A stretch of DNA of 64,000 nt from Gallionellaceae bacterium (GCA_006218055.1 VBWD01000002.1:62001-126000), one strand, 5' to 3'. Positions 36,881-46,372 are shown, counted from the stretch's first letter. Numbers and translations are program-made. The notes: generated by a model not told the origin, from the letters alone.

Positions 36881-38222
36881 GTGTGCCTCCCTTTGCCTGC
36901 TTGTTCTTTTCGGTTAGCGGTTGCGGGTCGAGCACCGCCACGGTCAGATGGTCATCCACCAACATCTCACGCGCCACGTCTTGTACTTGTTGCGTCGTAA
37001 CCGCTTGCAATTTCTTCAACATGACGGGGATCGCTTGATGACCAAGGCCGATGCTTTCCATCTGGCCGATCTGCATCGCCTGGTAGAACACCGAATCCAA
37101 TTTATAGACTTCGGATGCGGTGACTTGAGCGCGCACGCGCTTCAACTCTTCCTCACTCACCCCGTCACGCACCACGGCTTGCAACTGCTCGCGGATAGCC
37201 GTTTCCAATTCCGCAATGGTCTTGCCGGAAGCAGGCGTACCTTCGATGGTGAACTGCGAAGGACCGCGCGAGGTGCTGTCGTAACCCGCACCGACGCTGA
37301 TTGCCACCTGTTGGTCGCGCACCAATGCTTTGTTCAAGCGTGCGGATTCGCTTCCATCCAACACGCCTGCCAATACTGACAAGGCGTAAGGTTTCCAATC
37401 CTTCTCCACATCGTGCATGGTTGGCGCGTGATATGCCATGATGAAGTAAGGCAGCTCTGCTGGTGCTTTGACGACGATACGCTTTATACCCAGCTGTGGC
37501 TGCTCACCCATCTCTTTACGTTTCGGCAACTTCGCTTTGGGTATCTTGCCGTAATGCTTTTGCGCTAGTGCGAACACCTCGGATGCCTTCACATCCCCTG
37601 CGATGACCAACGTGGCATTGTTGGGCGCGTACCAAGTCTTGTACCAATCCTGCGCATCGAGGTAGCTCATGTTCTCCAGATCGTTCATCCAACCGATGAT
37701 GGGGTTGTGATACGGATGCTCTTGATACGCCGTCGCCATCAGACGTTCGCCCACGAGTGAGTGCGCATCGTCATCAGTGCGCCAACGACGCTCTTCCATC
37801 ACCACCTTGATCTCTTTGCTGAATTCTTTCTCACTCAGCACGAGGTTGTGCATGCGGTCAGCTTCCAACTGCATCGCCAGCGGCAGTTTGGATTTATGCA
37901 GTTGTTGGAAATAAGCGGTGTAGTCGTAGCTGGTGAAGGCGTTCTCGCGTCCGCCCGCAGCAGCGATGCGACGGGAAAAGTCTCCTACCGGAACGGACTT
38001 GGTGCCCTTGAACATCATGTGTTCCAGCACGTGTGCGACACCTGTCGTGCCGGTCTTCTCGTCCATGCTGCCCGCGCGATACCAGATCTGCTGCACGACG
38101 GTCGGCGCGCGATGGTCTTCTTTCACGATGACCTTCAAGCCGTTGGAGAGTGTCTTCTCGAACACTTCTGCCTGCGCCAGTCCCGCCCACAAGACACAGC
38201 CTAAAATCCAATAAAATCTCAT
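36870..38222 (-). CDS. M16 zinc peptidase, catalytic subunit
   Basis: 450 residues with a signal peptide (ILGCVLWAGLAQA). The inverted zinc motif is HVLEH in GVAHVLEHMMFKGT, with the distal glutamate in EERRWRTDDDAH. It cleaves peptides in the periplasm, probably together with the inactive M16 protein downstream. The pair is divergent from ftsY; the 181 bases between hold a possible repeat remnant. Confidence 0.92.
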   Translation of the reverse strand: MRFYWILGCVLWAGLAQAEVFEKTLSNGLKVIVKEDHRAPTVVQQIWYRAGSMDEKTGTTGVAHVLEHMMFKGTKSVPVGDFSRRIAAAGGRENAFTSYDYTAYFQQLHKSKLPLAMQLEADRMHNLVLSEKEFSKEIKVVMEERRWRTDDDAHSLVGERLMATAYQEHPYHNPIIGWMNDLENMSYLDAQDWYKTWYAPNNATLVIAGDVKASEVFALAQKHYGKIPKAKLPKRKEMGEQPQLGIKRIVVKAPAELPYFIMAYHAPTMHDVEKDWKPYALSVLAGVLDGSESARLNKALVRDQQVAISVGAGYDSTSRGPSQFTIEGTPASGKTIAELETAIREQLQAVVRDGVSEEELKRVRAQVTASEVYKLDSVFYQAMQIGQMESIGLGHQAIPVMLKKLQAVTTQQVQDVAREMLVDDHLTVAVLDPQPLTEKNKQAKGGTHAH

Positions 38223-38278
38223 TCGATTCGTCCCTCGACGGGCATGACAAGGTCACCCCGATTGTTAATTTTCGGCCC

Positions 38279-38320
38279 GTCCCCTCACCTCAATCCTCTC
38301 CCGCAAGCGGGCGAGGAGGC
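38279..38320. repeat. Possible degenerate family A repeat between M16 and ftsY genes
   Basis: CCCCTCACCTCAATCCTCTC followed by CCGCAAGCGGGCGAGGAGG resembles the CTCACCCC-CTCTCCC start of family A with a short CCGC-GCGG stem. The right outer arm is lost. The call rests on similarity only. Confidence 0.45.
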
Positions 38321-38403
38321 GAACGAATCGCTGCGCGATTATTCTGTTTAACCGTTAAAATGCGCGCGCATTATCTGATAACTATTAAACATTGCCTAAC
38401 CCC

Positions 38404-39357
38404 ATGTTCAGCTTCCTGAAAAAGAATACGACAGCAACCGATGCCACTAGAACCAGCTGGGTCTCTCGACTGACCGCAGGACTGGCGCGTACGGGTGGAC
38501 AGTTGGCGAGCTTGTTCGTTGCGGGTGGCAAGATCGACGATGAACTCTACGAAGAGTTGGAGACTATCCTCATCACCGCCGATGTGGGTATGGATGCGAC
38601 ACGCACGCTGCTGGCGGATGTACGCCGCCAAGTAAAGGAACAACACCTGACCGAGGCCAGCCAACTGAAAGAGGCGCTGGCACATGCATTGCTAAAACTA
38701 TTGCAGCCGCTGGCGAAACCATTGGACGTCACACCACATAAACCTTTTGTCATCATGATGTGCGGGGTGAACGGTGCTGGCAAGACGACCTCTATCGGCA
38801 AGTTAGCCAAGCATTTCCAGAACCAAGGTAAATCCGTGTTGCTCGCAGCAGGCGACACCTTCCGTGCGGCCGCGCGTGAACAATTGATGGAATGGGGCAA
38901 GCGCAACGATGTGACTGTCATCGCGCAACAGAGTGGCGATGCCGCCGCCGTCATCTACGACGCCGTGCAAGCTGCCCAAGCGCGCGGCATCGATGTGGTG
39001 CTGGCTGACACAGCTGGTCGCCTCACCACTCAAGCGCATCTGATGGAAGAGATCAAGAAGGTGAAACGCGTCATCGCCAAGGTGATGCCTGAGGCACCAC
39101 ATGAAGTGCTGCTGGTGCTAGATGCCAACACGGGCCAGAACGCGCTGTCGCAAGTCAAAGCTTTTGATGAATCGCTAGGTGTGACGGGGCTGGTGCTGAC
39201 CAAGTTAGACGGCACCGCCAAAGGTGGCGTCATCGCCGCCATCGCCAAGGCTCATCCCATCCCCGTGCGCTTCATCGGCGTGGGTGAAGGACTGGATGAT
39301 CTGCGTCCCTTCGTAGCAGAAGACTTCATCTCTGCACTGCTTGGAATCAACGAATGA
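38404..39357 (+). CDS. ftsY: Signal recognition particle receptor FtsY
   Basis: 317 residues from the ATG at 38404 (MFSFLKK). The acidic N-terminal region is short, then the NG domain: GVNGAGKTTSIGKLA, GDTFRAAAREQL, DTAGR and TKLDGTAKGG. It docks ribosome-SRP complexes at the inner membrane. Its stop overlaps the ftsE start (ATGA), forming the ftsYEX operon. Confidence 0.96.
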   Translation: MFSFLKKNTTATDATRTSWVSRLTAGLARTGGQLASLFVAGGKIDDELYEELETILITADVGMDATRTLLADVRRQVKEQHLTEASQLKEALAHALLKLLQPLAKPLDVTPHKPFVIMMCGVNGAGKTTSIGKLAKHFQNQGKSVLLAAGDTFRAAAREQLMEWGKRNDVTVIAQQSGDAAAVIYDAVQAAQARGIDVVLADTAGRLTTQAHLMEEIKKVKRVIAKVMPEAPHEVLLVLDANTGQNALSQVKAFDESLGVTGLVLTKLDGTAKGGVIAAIAKAHPIPVRFIGVGEGLDDLRPFVAEDFISALLGINE

Positions 39358-40004
39358 TCCAGTTCAACCAAGTCTATAAGCGCTATCCCGGCGGGCATGA
39401 AGCACTGAAAGATTTGAGCTTCGAGATCACTGAAGGCGAGATGGTTTATCTCACGGGCCACTCCGGTGCAGGCAAAAGCACCTTGCTCAAACTCATCGCC
39501 GCCATCGAGCGTCCTACCAGCGGTAGTGTGTTGGTGAAGGGGCAGAACATCCGCTCCATCAAGCGTGAAGCCATCCCCGCACTACGCCGCAACATCGGCC
39601 TCATCTTCCAAGACCACAAACTCCTGTTCGATCGTAGTGCATTTGATAACGTGATGCTGCCATTACAGATCGGCGGCTTCGATCACCGTGAATCGGCCAA
39701 GCGTGCACGTGCCGCACTGGACAAGGTCGGGCTGCTGGCGCGTGAAAAAGCCAATCCCATCTCGCTCTCAGGCGGTGAACAGCAACGCCTTTGCATCGCA
39801 CGTGCCATCGTGAATCGCCCCGCCATCCTGTTGGCCGACGAACCGACAGGCAATCTGGATAGCGACTACGCCAACGAGATCATGCACATCTTCAAATCGT
39901 TCCATCAGGTGGGTGTGACGCTGGTGATCGCTACCCATGCCGAGAACGTACTGACACAATTCCCAGCACGCGAGTTGCATCTGAAACAGGGAGCGTTGCT
40001 GTGA
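39354..40004 (+). CDS. ftsE: Cell division ATP-binding protein FtsE
   Basis: 216 residues. Walker [10 protein letters not shown], signature [15 protein letters not shown], Walker [33 protein letters not shown] is the normal FtsE start. With FtsX it activates periplasmic amidases at the septum. It overlaps both neighbours. Confidence 0.96.
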   Translation: MIQFNQVYKRYPGGHEALKDLSFEITEGEMVYLTGHSGAGKSTLLKLIAAIERPTSGSVLVKGQNIRSIKREAIPALRRNIGLIFQDHKLLFDRSAFDNVMLPLQIGGFDHRESAKRARAALDKVGLLAREKANPISLSGGEQQRLCIARAIVNRPAILLADEPTGNLDSDYANEIMHIFKSFHQVGVTLVIATHAENVLTQFPARELHLKQGALL

Positions 40005-40906
40005 GTTCACTCATCGAACATCTGCGCGTGTTGCGTACCACCTTGTTGCGACTGTTGCTGACACCCAATGCGACGCTGTTGAACGTGCTCATCATCGGCA
40101 TCGCCTTGAGCCTGCCTGTGGGTGGTTACGTGATTCTGAAAAGTGTGCAGAGCCTGACCGGACAGCTCACCAGCACACCGCAGATCAGCGTGTTCATCAA
40201 AGTCGGGACGGGTACTGGCGAAGTCACTCGCATCGGCGATAAGCTGAAGCAGAACGCCAATATCGAACGTGTCGATTTCGTTCCTCGCGATGTCGCTTTC
40301 AAGAAGCTACAGCAAAGCACCGAACTCGCCGAAGTGATGGGTGACTTGTCGCAGAATCCCTTGCCCGATGCCTACATCGTCTATCCCAAAGCCACCGATG
40401 CAACGGCGATGGAATCCTTACGCGATGAGTTGAAGTCTTGGTCTCAATTCGACCATGTGCAGCTCGATTCTGCTTGGGTGCATCGGCTAGAAGCAGTTTT
40501 GGGATTCGGCAGATTAGCTGTCGCCATCTTGGCCGGATTGTTGAGCTTCGCCCTCATCGCCATCACCTTCAACACCATCCGCTTGCAGATACTGACGCGA
40601 CGCGACGAGATCGAGGTCGCCAAGCTGATCGGGGCAACCGATTCCTTCATCCGCCGCCCCTTCCTCTACTTCGGCCTTACCCAAGGACTACTTGGTGGCA
40701 TCGCCGCTTGGCTCATCGTATCTGGCAGCGTATTACTGCTAAACCATTACTTTGGTGACCTCACCTCGGTCTACGCCAGCGAATTCAGCCTACTCCCCCT
40801 ATCCCTCGCTGACAGCGTCACCCTGCTCGGTTTCTCCGCCTATCTGGGCTGGCTGGGCGCATGGTTCTCGGTGTCGCAACATCTGTGGCAGATCGAGCCA
40901 CGCTGA
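40001..40906 (+). CDS. ftsX: Cell division permease-like protein FtsX
   Basis: 301 residues starting at GTG, overlapping the ftsE stop (GTGA). Four membrane segments are visible: one near residue 30 and three in the C-terminal half (VAILAGLLSFALIAITF, LTQGLLGGIAAWLIVSGSVL, VTLLGFSAYLGWLGAWF). The extracellular domain lies between the first two. It forms a complex with FtsE. Confidence 0.94.
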   Translation: MSSLIEHLRVLRTTLLRLLLTPNATLLNVLIIGIALSLPVGGYVILKSVQSLTGQLTSTPQISVFIKVGTGTGEVTRIGDKLKQNANIERVDFVPRDVAFKKLQQSTELAEVMGDLSQNPLPDAYIVYPKATDATAMESLRDELKSWSQFDHVQLDSAWVHRLEAVLGFGRLAVAILAGLLSFALIAITFNTIRLQILTRRDEIEVAKLIGATDSFIRRPFLYFGLTQGLLGGIAAWLIVSGSVLLLNHYFGDLTSVYASEFSLLPLSLADSVTLLGFSAYLGWLGAWFSVSQHLWQIEPR

Positions 40907-40919
40907 ACTTTCCAGACTC

Positions 40920-40946
40920 TTGGCACTCTCAGTCGCCGAGTGCTAA
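40920..40946 (+). promoter_or_regulatory. CIRCE element (HrcA operator) overlapping the rpoH promoter
   Basis: TTGGCACTC, nine bases, GAGTGCTAA differs from the CIRCE consensus TTAGCACTC-N9-GAGTGCTAA at one base. TTGGCA (40920-40925) and TAATAT (40944-40949), 18 bases apart, may be the -35 and -10 boxes, so bound HrcA would block both. The rpoH ATG is 26 bases after the element, with GAGGAGGG as ribosome site. Confidence 0.85.
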
Positions 40947-40972
40947 TATGAAGGCATGAGGAGGGAAAACCC

Positions 40973-41836
40973 ATGAATGCAAGTATGAATCTACCGATAC
41001 CGTCTGCCGTTGGCAGCTTGGAATCGTACGTTCAATCGGTCAATCGTTTCCCTGTGTTGTCGCAAGAGGAAGAAGTTGCTTTGGCGACACGCTTCAGAAA
41101 CGAGAATGACCTTGATGCCGCGCGCCAGTTGGTGCTATCTCACTTGCGCGTGGTAGTCAGCGTTGCGCGCGGTTACAACGGCTACGGCCTGCCCCAAGCG
41201 GACCTGATCCAAGAGGGCAACATCGGACTGATGAAGGCAGTGAAACGCTACGACCCTGAGCGTGGCGTGCGCTTGGTGTCTTTCGCTTTGCACTGGATCC
41301 GTGCCGAGATACACGAATACGTGGTGCGCAATTGGCGCATGGTGAAAATCGCCACTACCAAGGCTCAACGCAAGTTGTTCTTTAATCTGCGCAGCATGAA
41401 ACAAGGCTTGGAGTCACTTAAACCTCAACAGGTAAAAGAGATCGCCCAGCAGCTCAATGTGAGCGAGCAGGACGTGGTAGAGATGGAAGCACGCTTTGCC
41501 GGACACGAGATGGCGCTCGACCCTCTTGCGGCCGAAGACGACGAAAGCTATGCCCCCATCCAATATTTAGCTGACAGTGAAGAGCATGAGCCTTCGACGA
41601 TTTTGGAGACCTCTGAGCGTGAGCGCCTGCAAACGGCGGGGCTTGCCAAGGCACTAGGCAGCCTAGATGAACGCAGCCGCCGCATCGTGGAAGCACGTTG
41701 GCTACGTGAAGATGACTCTGCGACATTGCATGAGTTGGCCGCCGAGTTCAAGGTATCCGCCGAGCGCATCCGTCAGATCGAGCAAAAGGCCATGAGCAAG
41801 ATGCAAGGGTTGTTGGCGTTACCTGCATCACGCTAA
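40973..41836 (+). CDS. rpoH: RNA polymerase heat-shock sigma factor RpoH (sigma-32)
   Basis: 287 residues. Region 2 contains LVLSHLRVVVSVARGYNGYG, QADLIQEGNIGLMKAVKRYD and SFALHWIRAEIHEYVVRNWR; the RpoH box QRKLFFNLR follows, and region 4 ends with a helix-turn-helix (HELAAEFKVSAERIRQIE). It directs heat-shock transcription. A CIRCE site before it implies control by HrcA, linking the two heat-shock systems. Confidence 0.96.
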   Translation: MNASMNLPIPSAVGSLESYVQSVNRFPVLSQEEEVALATRFRNENDLDAARQLVLSHLRVVVSVARGYNGYGLPQADLIQEGNIGLMKAVKRYDPERGVRLVSFALHWIRAEIHEYVVRNWRMVKIATTKAQRKLFFNLRSMKQGLESLKPQQVKEIAQQLNVSEQDVVEMEARFAGHEMALDPLAAEDDESYAPIQYLADSEEHEPSTILETSERERLQTAGLAKALGSLDERSRRIVEARWLREDDSATLHELAAEFKVSAERIRQIEQKAMSKMQGLLALPASR

Positions 41837-41849
41837 TTCATTAAGCACA

Positions 41850-41889
41850 AACCAAAGAAGCCGCAGATCACTCTGCGGCTTCTTTGGTT
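41850..41889. terminator. Bidirectional terminator between rpoH and sspB
   Basis: AACCAAAGAAGCCGCAGA and TCTGCGGCTTCTTTGGTT form an 18-bp perfect stem with a four-base loop and a following TTTG. It serves convergent rpoH and sspB. Confidence 0.85.
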
Positions 41890-41899
41890 TTGCAGCTCG

Positions 41900-42304
41900 T
41901 TATTTCACAACGGTGAGTTTTGGCTTGCTCGGTGTTGGCGGAGTCTCATCCGGCTCGCTATCTTGTATCGCAGCGACGGGGGATGACTCTTGCCCTTGGA
42001 ACACCAAGCCCTGCCCCGTTTCCTTGGCAAAGATACCGATTACCGATGAAACAGGGACGATGATCTGGTGAGCCACACCACCGAAACGCCCCCCACAAGT
42101 GATGTCTTCATTGCCTAGGTGCAGATTCTTCACCGCATCCACACCGATGTTGAGGACGATTTTGCCATCCTTCACATAAGCCAGCGGCACTTGCGTGTAG
42201 TCATCCACCTGCACCGCCAGATAAGGCGTGTAGCCAGCATCACCGCACCACTCGTGGATAGCACGGATCAGGTACGGCTTGGTGGAGGGTTCGCTCTTCG
42301 CCAT
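41900..42304 (-). CDS. sspB: Stringent starvation protein B (ClpXP adaptor)
   Basis: 134 residues. PYLIRAIHEWCGDAGYTPYL, LNIGVDAVKNL and RFGGVAHQIIVPVSSVIGIF match SspB, and the C-terminal ClpX-binding tail ends PKLTVVK. It delivers ssrA-tagged proteins to ClpXP. It follows sspA by three bases. Confidence 0.95.
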   Translation of the reverse strand: MAKSEPSTKPYLIRAIHEWCGDAGYTPYLAVQVDDYTQVPLAYVKDGKIVLNIGVDAVKNLHLGNEDITCGGRFGGVAHQIIVPVSSVIGIFAKETGQGLVFQGQESSPVAAIQDSEPDETPPTPSKPKLTVVK

Positions 42305-42307
42305 GAA

Positions 42308-42919
42308 TTACTTACGCATGGCCTTTTCGGCTGGCGTCATCGCCTCGATGAAGCCAGGACGAGAAAAAATACGTTCCGCATATTTCATCAGAGGGGTCGC
42401 ATCTTTATCCAAGTGGATACCGTAGTGATCCAGGCGCCACAGCAACGGTGCGATCGCCACGTCAAGCATGGAGAACTCGTCACCCAGCATAAACTTCTGT
42501 TTGGCGAACACAGGTGCTATCTGAGTCAAGTTTGCCTGCACAGCTGCCCTAGCTTTCTCTGCGATCTTGGCGTTATTGCTCTCAAGTCCTGAGATGTGGC
42601 AAAACAACTCTTGTTCGAAACGATGTAGGAACAAGCGCGCGCGCGCGCGCATGACAGGGTCAGGCGGCATCAATTGAGGATGAGGGAAACGCTCATCGAT
42701 GTATTCGTTGATGATGTTGGCTTCGTACAGGATGAGGTCGCGCTCAACGAGCACGGGAACCTTGTTATACGGATTCATCACGGCCAAGTCTTCCGGCATG
42801 TTGAGCACATCAACGTCGATGACTTGGAAGTCCATGCCCTTTTCGAACAGCACGAAACGACAACGATGGCTGTAGGGATCTGTCGTCCCAGAATAGAGTG
42901 TCATCATAATAAAAAGCAC
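42308..42919 (-). CDS. sspA: Stringent starvation protein A
   Basis: 203 residues with a glutathione S-transferase fold (TLYSGTTDPYSHRCRFVLFEKG, NPYNKVPVLVERDLILYEAN). SspA binds RNA polymerase and affects stationary-phase and acid-stress genes in known bacteria. A (GC)8 dinucleotide run at 42635-42650 lies inside the gene (residues RARAR). The petABC-sspAB order is standard. Confidence 0.95.
   Translation of the reverse strand: MLFIMMTLYSGTTDPYSHRCRFVLFEKGMDFQVIDVDVLNMPEDLAVMNPYNKVPVLVERDLILYEANIINEYIDERFPHPQLMPPDPVMRARARLFLHRFEQELFCHISGLESNNAKIAEKARAAVQANLTQIAPVFAKQKFMLGDEFSMLDVAIAPLLWRLDHYGIHLDKDATPLMKYAERIFSRPGFIEAMTPAEKAMRK
42635..42650. repeat. (GC)8 dinucleotide run inside sspA
   Basis: Sixteen bases of alternating G and C within the coding region. 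Runs of this kind can slip in replication, but the frame is open here. Confidence 0.9.
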
Positions 42920-42953
42920 CTAAAATCAAATTACTGGGATAAAAAACCAAAAA

Positions 42954-42974
42954 GGCGGAGCAATCTGCTCCGCC
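42954..42974 (-). terminator. Terminator after petC
   Basis: On the minus strand GGCGGAGCA-GAT-TGCTCCGCC is followed by TTTTTGG. It lies about 60 bases after the petC stop and ends the cytochrome bc1 operon before sspA. Confidence 0.8.
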
Positions 42975-43036
42975 ATTTAGGAACTTATTGAAACGGTGCG
43001 GAAATTACCACAAACCCGCCACCAATTTCAATCCGC

Positions 43037-43768
43037 TTAGTGGATATCTTTCCAGATTTCCTTCTTCAGCGCATAAACCAGCACTAACAGTACCGATAGG
43101 AAGGCTAAAACGATCCAACCAATCTGTTGGCGCACCAGCTTGGATGGCTCACTCATAAATACCAGATAGTTGGTCAGATCACCGACTGCGGCATCGTATT
43201 CAGCGGGTTGCATCGAGCCAGGCGTCTTCAAAATCAGCTTCTTGACGTCGTGACCTTCATGCTGCTCCACCTCTATCGCTTGCTCACCTTGCAAGTCAGC
43301 CAATACGAACGGCATGCCAACGCTTGGGAACGCTGTGTTGTTCCAACCGCTGGTACGTGTGGTATCCACATAGAAACTACGCATGTAGGTGTACAGCCAG
43401 TCCGGACTACGTGAACGTGCGATGACGCTCAAGTCAGGTGGTGCCACGCCATAGGCCAGCTTTGCAGAGTTGGAGTCCATCGCCGCTTGCATGGTGGAAC
43501 CGATCTTGACGTCTTCCGGCAGCTCCAGTTCCTTTTTGATCTGCTCTTCCGACATCCCGATATCAGTTAAACGGTTGTAACGCATGTAACTTGCTGCGTG
43601 ACAAGCCAAGCAGCGAGAAGTAAACAACTTCGCACCCCGTTGCAGTGAAGCCTGATCTTTCAGATTGACCGGCGCTGTATCCAAATGAACGCCAGCACCG
43701 CTGGCGATGGCCATTGCCGGTACTGCGCACAGCAGTACCAACATCCCTATTTTTTTGATTGCATTCAT
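43037..43768 (-). CDS. petC: Ubiquinol-cytochrome c reductase, cytochrome c1
   Basis: 243 residues with a signal peptide (LVLLCAVPAMAIASG). Heme motif CLACH, then MRYNRLTDIGMSEEQI and PPDLSVIARSRSPDWLYTYM, and a C-terminal membrane anchor (IVLAFLSVLLVLVYAL). It carries electrons from the Rieske centre to cytochrome c. Last gene of petABC. Confidence 0.95.
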   Translation of the reverse strand: MNAIKKIGMLVLLCAVPAMAIASGAGVHLDTAPVNLKDQASLQRGAKLFTSRCLACHAASYMRYNRLTDIGMSEEQIKKELELPEDVKIGSTMQAAMDSNSAKLAYGVAPPDLSVIARSRSPDWLYTYMRSFYVDTTRTSGWNNTAFPSVGMPFVLADLQGEQAIEVEQHEGHDVKKLILKTPGSMQPAEYDAAVGDLTNYLVFMSEPSKLVRQQIGWIVLAFLSVLLVLVYALKKEIWKDIH

Positions 43769-43787
43769 GTCAACGAACCTCTCTCAA

Positions 43788-45026
43788 TTATTTGGACGTC
43801 ACACGATCAGGCTCTGGCTTGCACTTATCGATCTTGGTATACCAAGGCATCAAGAAGAAGAAGGCAAAATAGACGACCGCCAACACACGCGAGATCCATG
43901 TGTACAACTCAGTAGCAGGCATCAAACCCAGATAACCCAAACCAACGAAGCTCACCACGAAGGCAGCCAAGAAAGCTTTGTAAATCGGACCACGATAACG
44001 GATCGACTTCACTTGCCCGCGATCAAGCCAAGGCAATGCAAAGAAGATCACAGTCGCCACGCCCATCGCCACAACGCCAGGGAACTGTGAGCCAAACAGC
44101 GGAGGCACAGCACGCAAGATCGCGTAATACGGTGTGAAGTACCACACTGGAGCGATGTGCTCAGGTGTCTTCATCGGGTTAGCAGGGACGAAGTTGTTGT
44201 ACTCCAAGAAGTAGCCACCCATGTCCGGCGCGAAAAAGATGATCGCTACGAACACGATCAAGAACGCAACCGCTGCCACCGCATCTTTAACCACCATGTA
44301 GGGGAAGAATGGGATGCCATCCACCGGATGACCGTCCGGACCTTTGTGCTTTTTGATCTCGACACCGTCTGGGTTGTTGGAACCCACTTCATGCAAAGCA
44401 ACCAAGTGAGCCACGATGATCAACACCAAGATCAGCGGGATGGCAACCACGTGCAATGCGAAGAAACGGTTCAAGGTGATGTCGGACACCACGAAGTCAC
44501 CACGGATCAGGATTGCCAAGTCTGGGCCAACGAAGGGCACGGACGAGAACAGATTCACGATCACTTGAGCCCCCCAGAACGACATCTGCCCCCATGGCAA
44601 CAAATAGCCCATGAAAGCTTCGCCCATCAGTGCGAGGTAAATGATCATGCCGATGATCCACAACAATTCACGTGGTTTGCGGTACGAGCCGTACATCAAG
44701 CCACGGAACATATGCAGATAGATCACGATGAAGAACATCGATGCGCCCGTCGAGTGGATATTGCGAAGAATCCAACCCAACTGGACGTCGCGCATGATGT
44801 ATTCGACAGAGGCAAAAGCGAATAGCGCATCCGGCTTGTAGTTCATCGTCAGGAAGATACCGCTGACGATCTGGATGACCAACACCAGTAGTGCTAGACC
44901 ACCGAAGAAATACCAGAAGTTGAAGTTCTTCGGTGCGTAGTATTCGGAAGCGTGTGCCTTCCAAGTGGACGTTAGCGGGAAACGTTCATCGACCCAAGCA
45001 AGTAGATTTTTAAGTAAATTCATCAT
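43788..45026 (-). CDS. petB: Ubiquinol-cytochrome c reductase, cytochrome b
   Basis: 412 residues, eight hydrophobic segments. NFWYFFGGLALLVLVIQIVS, GWILRNIHSTGASMFFIVIY (heme histidine), GYLLPWGQMSFWGAQVI and the later PEHIAPVWYFTPYYAILRA (PEW-like Qo loop written PVWY) fit the family. The single chain combines the b and subunit IV parts. It starts within the petA stop (ATGA). Confidence 0.95.
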   Translation of the reverse strand: MMNLLKNLLAWVDERFPLTSTWKAHASEYYAPKNFNFWYFFGGLALLVLVIQIVSGIFLTMNYKPDALFAFASVEYIMRDVQLGWILRNIHSTGASMFFIVIYLHMFRGLMYGSYRKPRELLWIIGMIIYLALMGEAFMGYLLPWGQMSFWGAQVIVNLFSSVPFVGPDLAILIRGDFVVSDITLNRFFALHVVAIPLILVLIIVAHLVALHEVGSNNPDGVEIKKHKGPDGHPVDGIPFFPYMVVKDAVAAVAFLIVFVAIIFFAPDMGGYFLEYNNFVPANPMKTPEHIAPVWYFTPYYAILRAVPPLFGSQFPGVVAMGVATVIFFALPWLDRGQVKSIRYRGPIYKAFLAAFVVSFVGLGYLGLMPATELYTWISRVLAVVYFAFFFLMPWYTKIDKCKPEPDRVTSK

Positions 45027-45652
45027 GCTGTTGCCCCCTTATCAGCCGGCTGACCACCCTTGAGCTTACTTTTGTCATCATCCCCAATCAATAAGCGTGT
45101 CTCACTCAAATACTGGTGGGGCGGGATAATCAGATTAGTAGGTGCTGGAACGCCCTTGAATACACGAGCGGCCAAGTCGAAGCGGGAACCATGGCAAGGA
45201 CAGAACCAACCGCCTGCCCAGTTTGCTCCCAAATCGGCCGGGGAAACTTCAGGACGGAAAGTCGGCGAACAACCCAAATGCGTACAAACCCCAAGAACCA
45301 CCAACACCTCAGGCTTGATAGAACGAGTTGCGTTGTTACAGTATTCTGGCTGTTGCGGTATTGACGAAGTTGGGTCGGCCAAATCACCGTCATGCTTGGC
45401 TAACAGCTCCAGCATCTCCGGAGTACGGCGCACGATCCAGACCGGCTTACCTTGCCACTCGATGCTGATCATCGTGCCCGGTTCGATCGCACCAATGTCT
45501 ACTTCGACTGGTGCACCTGCTGCCTTTGCGCGTTCGCTTGGCATCAAGCTCATTACGAACGGCGCTCCCGCTCCCGCTGCCGCCACACCACCCGCCGCTG
45601 CTGTTGCGACAAATAGCATTCGTCGCTTACTTTGATCTACATTCTCGGTCAT
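45023..45652 (-). CDS. petA: Ubiquinol-cytochrome c reductase, Rieske iron-sulfur subunit
   Basis: 209 residues from the ATG at 45652; an ATG at 45661 is too close to the AGAAGGG site. A Tat-type signal (SKRRMLFVATAAAGG) leads to the cluster ligands CTHLGCSPTFRP and CPCHGSRFD. It takes electrons from ubiquinol. tatABC at 48.4-49.7 kb would export it. First gene of petABC; the 179 bases upstream hold its promoter region, where I see no clear box. Confidence 0.95.
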   Translation of the reverse strand: MTENVDQSKRRMLFVATAAAGGVAAAGAGAPFVMSLMPSERAKAAGAPVEVDIGAIEPGTMISIEWQGKPVWIVRRTPEMLELLAKHDGDLADPTSSIPQQPEYCNNATRSIKPEVLVVLGVCTHLGCSPTFRPEVSPADLGANWAGGWFCPCHGSRFDLAARVFKGVPAPTNLIIPPHQYLSETRLLIGDDDKSKLKGGQPADKGATA

Positions 45653-45831
45653 ATCCCTCATCCCTTCTGAAATACGTCACACAAAAAAACGACCTGCACT
45701 AGAGCTGCTATGCACAGAGATATCGTTTGGTAATAGAGGATGGCACTGCTTGTCTTACGAATAGTAATTTGACAAACTGAAGTCCGACTCCCCAATCAGA
45801 ACTTCATGCCGACAACGGCACTACAAGAAAA

Positions 45832-46257
45832 TCAATTGTTCTTCGCGCCCTGCTTGACCCACTTGCGAATGGCCAAGATGTATTGACGATCCAAAGTACC
45901 TGCGGCGTTCAAGCCCATGGGCATCTTCAAACCTTTGTTGGTGCCGGTCAGTAACTTGGAAAGGGTGCTTGCTTCGCTATTTCCTGGGATGACCACTTTG
46001 CCAAATTTAGTGCCCTTCATCAGGTTCTCGTATGAAGTCAAATCAAGGCCGCTCTTGGCAAAGCCCTTGCCGCCAGGCTTGTGACAACTGACACAATAAT
46101 CATCCATAATCGGCTGAATGTCTTTTTTGTAGCTCACATCCGCCGAACGCAGGACATTCATCGCATCATGTGCAGGATCATCCGCTCTGTATTCCGCCAT
46201 CGCATTAAACGAGAGCGCGCTCAAAATGATACCGCCCACTAACATCATTTTATTCAT
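45832..46257 (-). CDS. Small periplasmic monoheme c-type cytochrome
   Basis: 141 residues from the ATG at 46257, which has a GGGGAGG site. Signal peptide LVGGIILSALSFNAMA; one heme motif CVSCH in IQPIMDDYCVSCHKPGGKG, and a methionine-rich segment (GLKMPMGLNAAG) that may supply the axial ligand. It is likely a soluble electron carrier near the bc1 complex; the pet operon follows downstream on the same strand. Confidence 0.88.
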   Translation of the reverse strand: MNKMMLVGGIILSALSFNAMAEYRADDPAHDAMNVLRSADVSYKKDIQPIMDDYCVSCHKPGGKGFAKSGLDLTSYENLMKGTKFGKVVIPGNSEASTLSKLLTGTNKGLKMPMGLNAAGTLDRQYILAIRKWVKQGAKNN

Positions 46258-46372
46258 AACAACCTCCCCAAGGTGACTTCTGTGCGGAAATCCAGTCCGT
46301 CTTAAAGTCACAACCCTCACAGCTGAATGGCGCTGCCCCACCACAATCAAGACTCAATCCAAGCTGTTTGAC

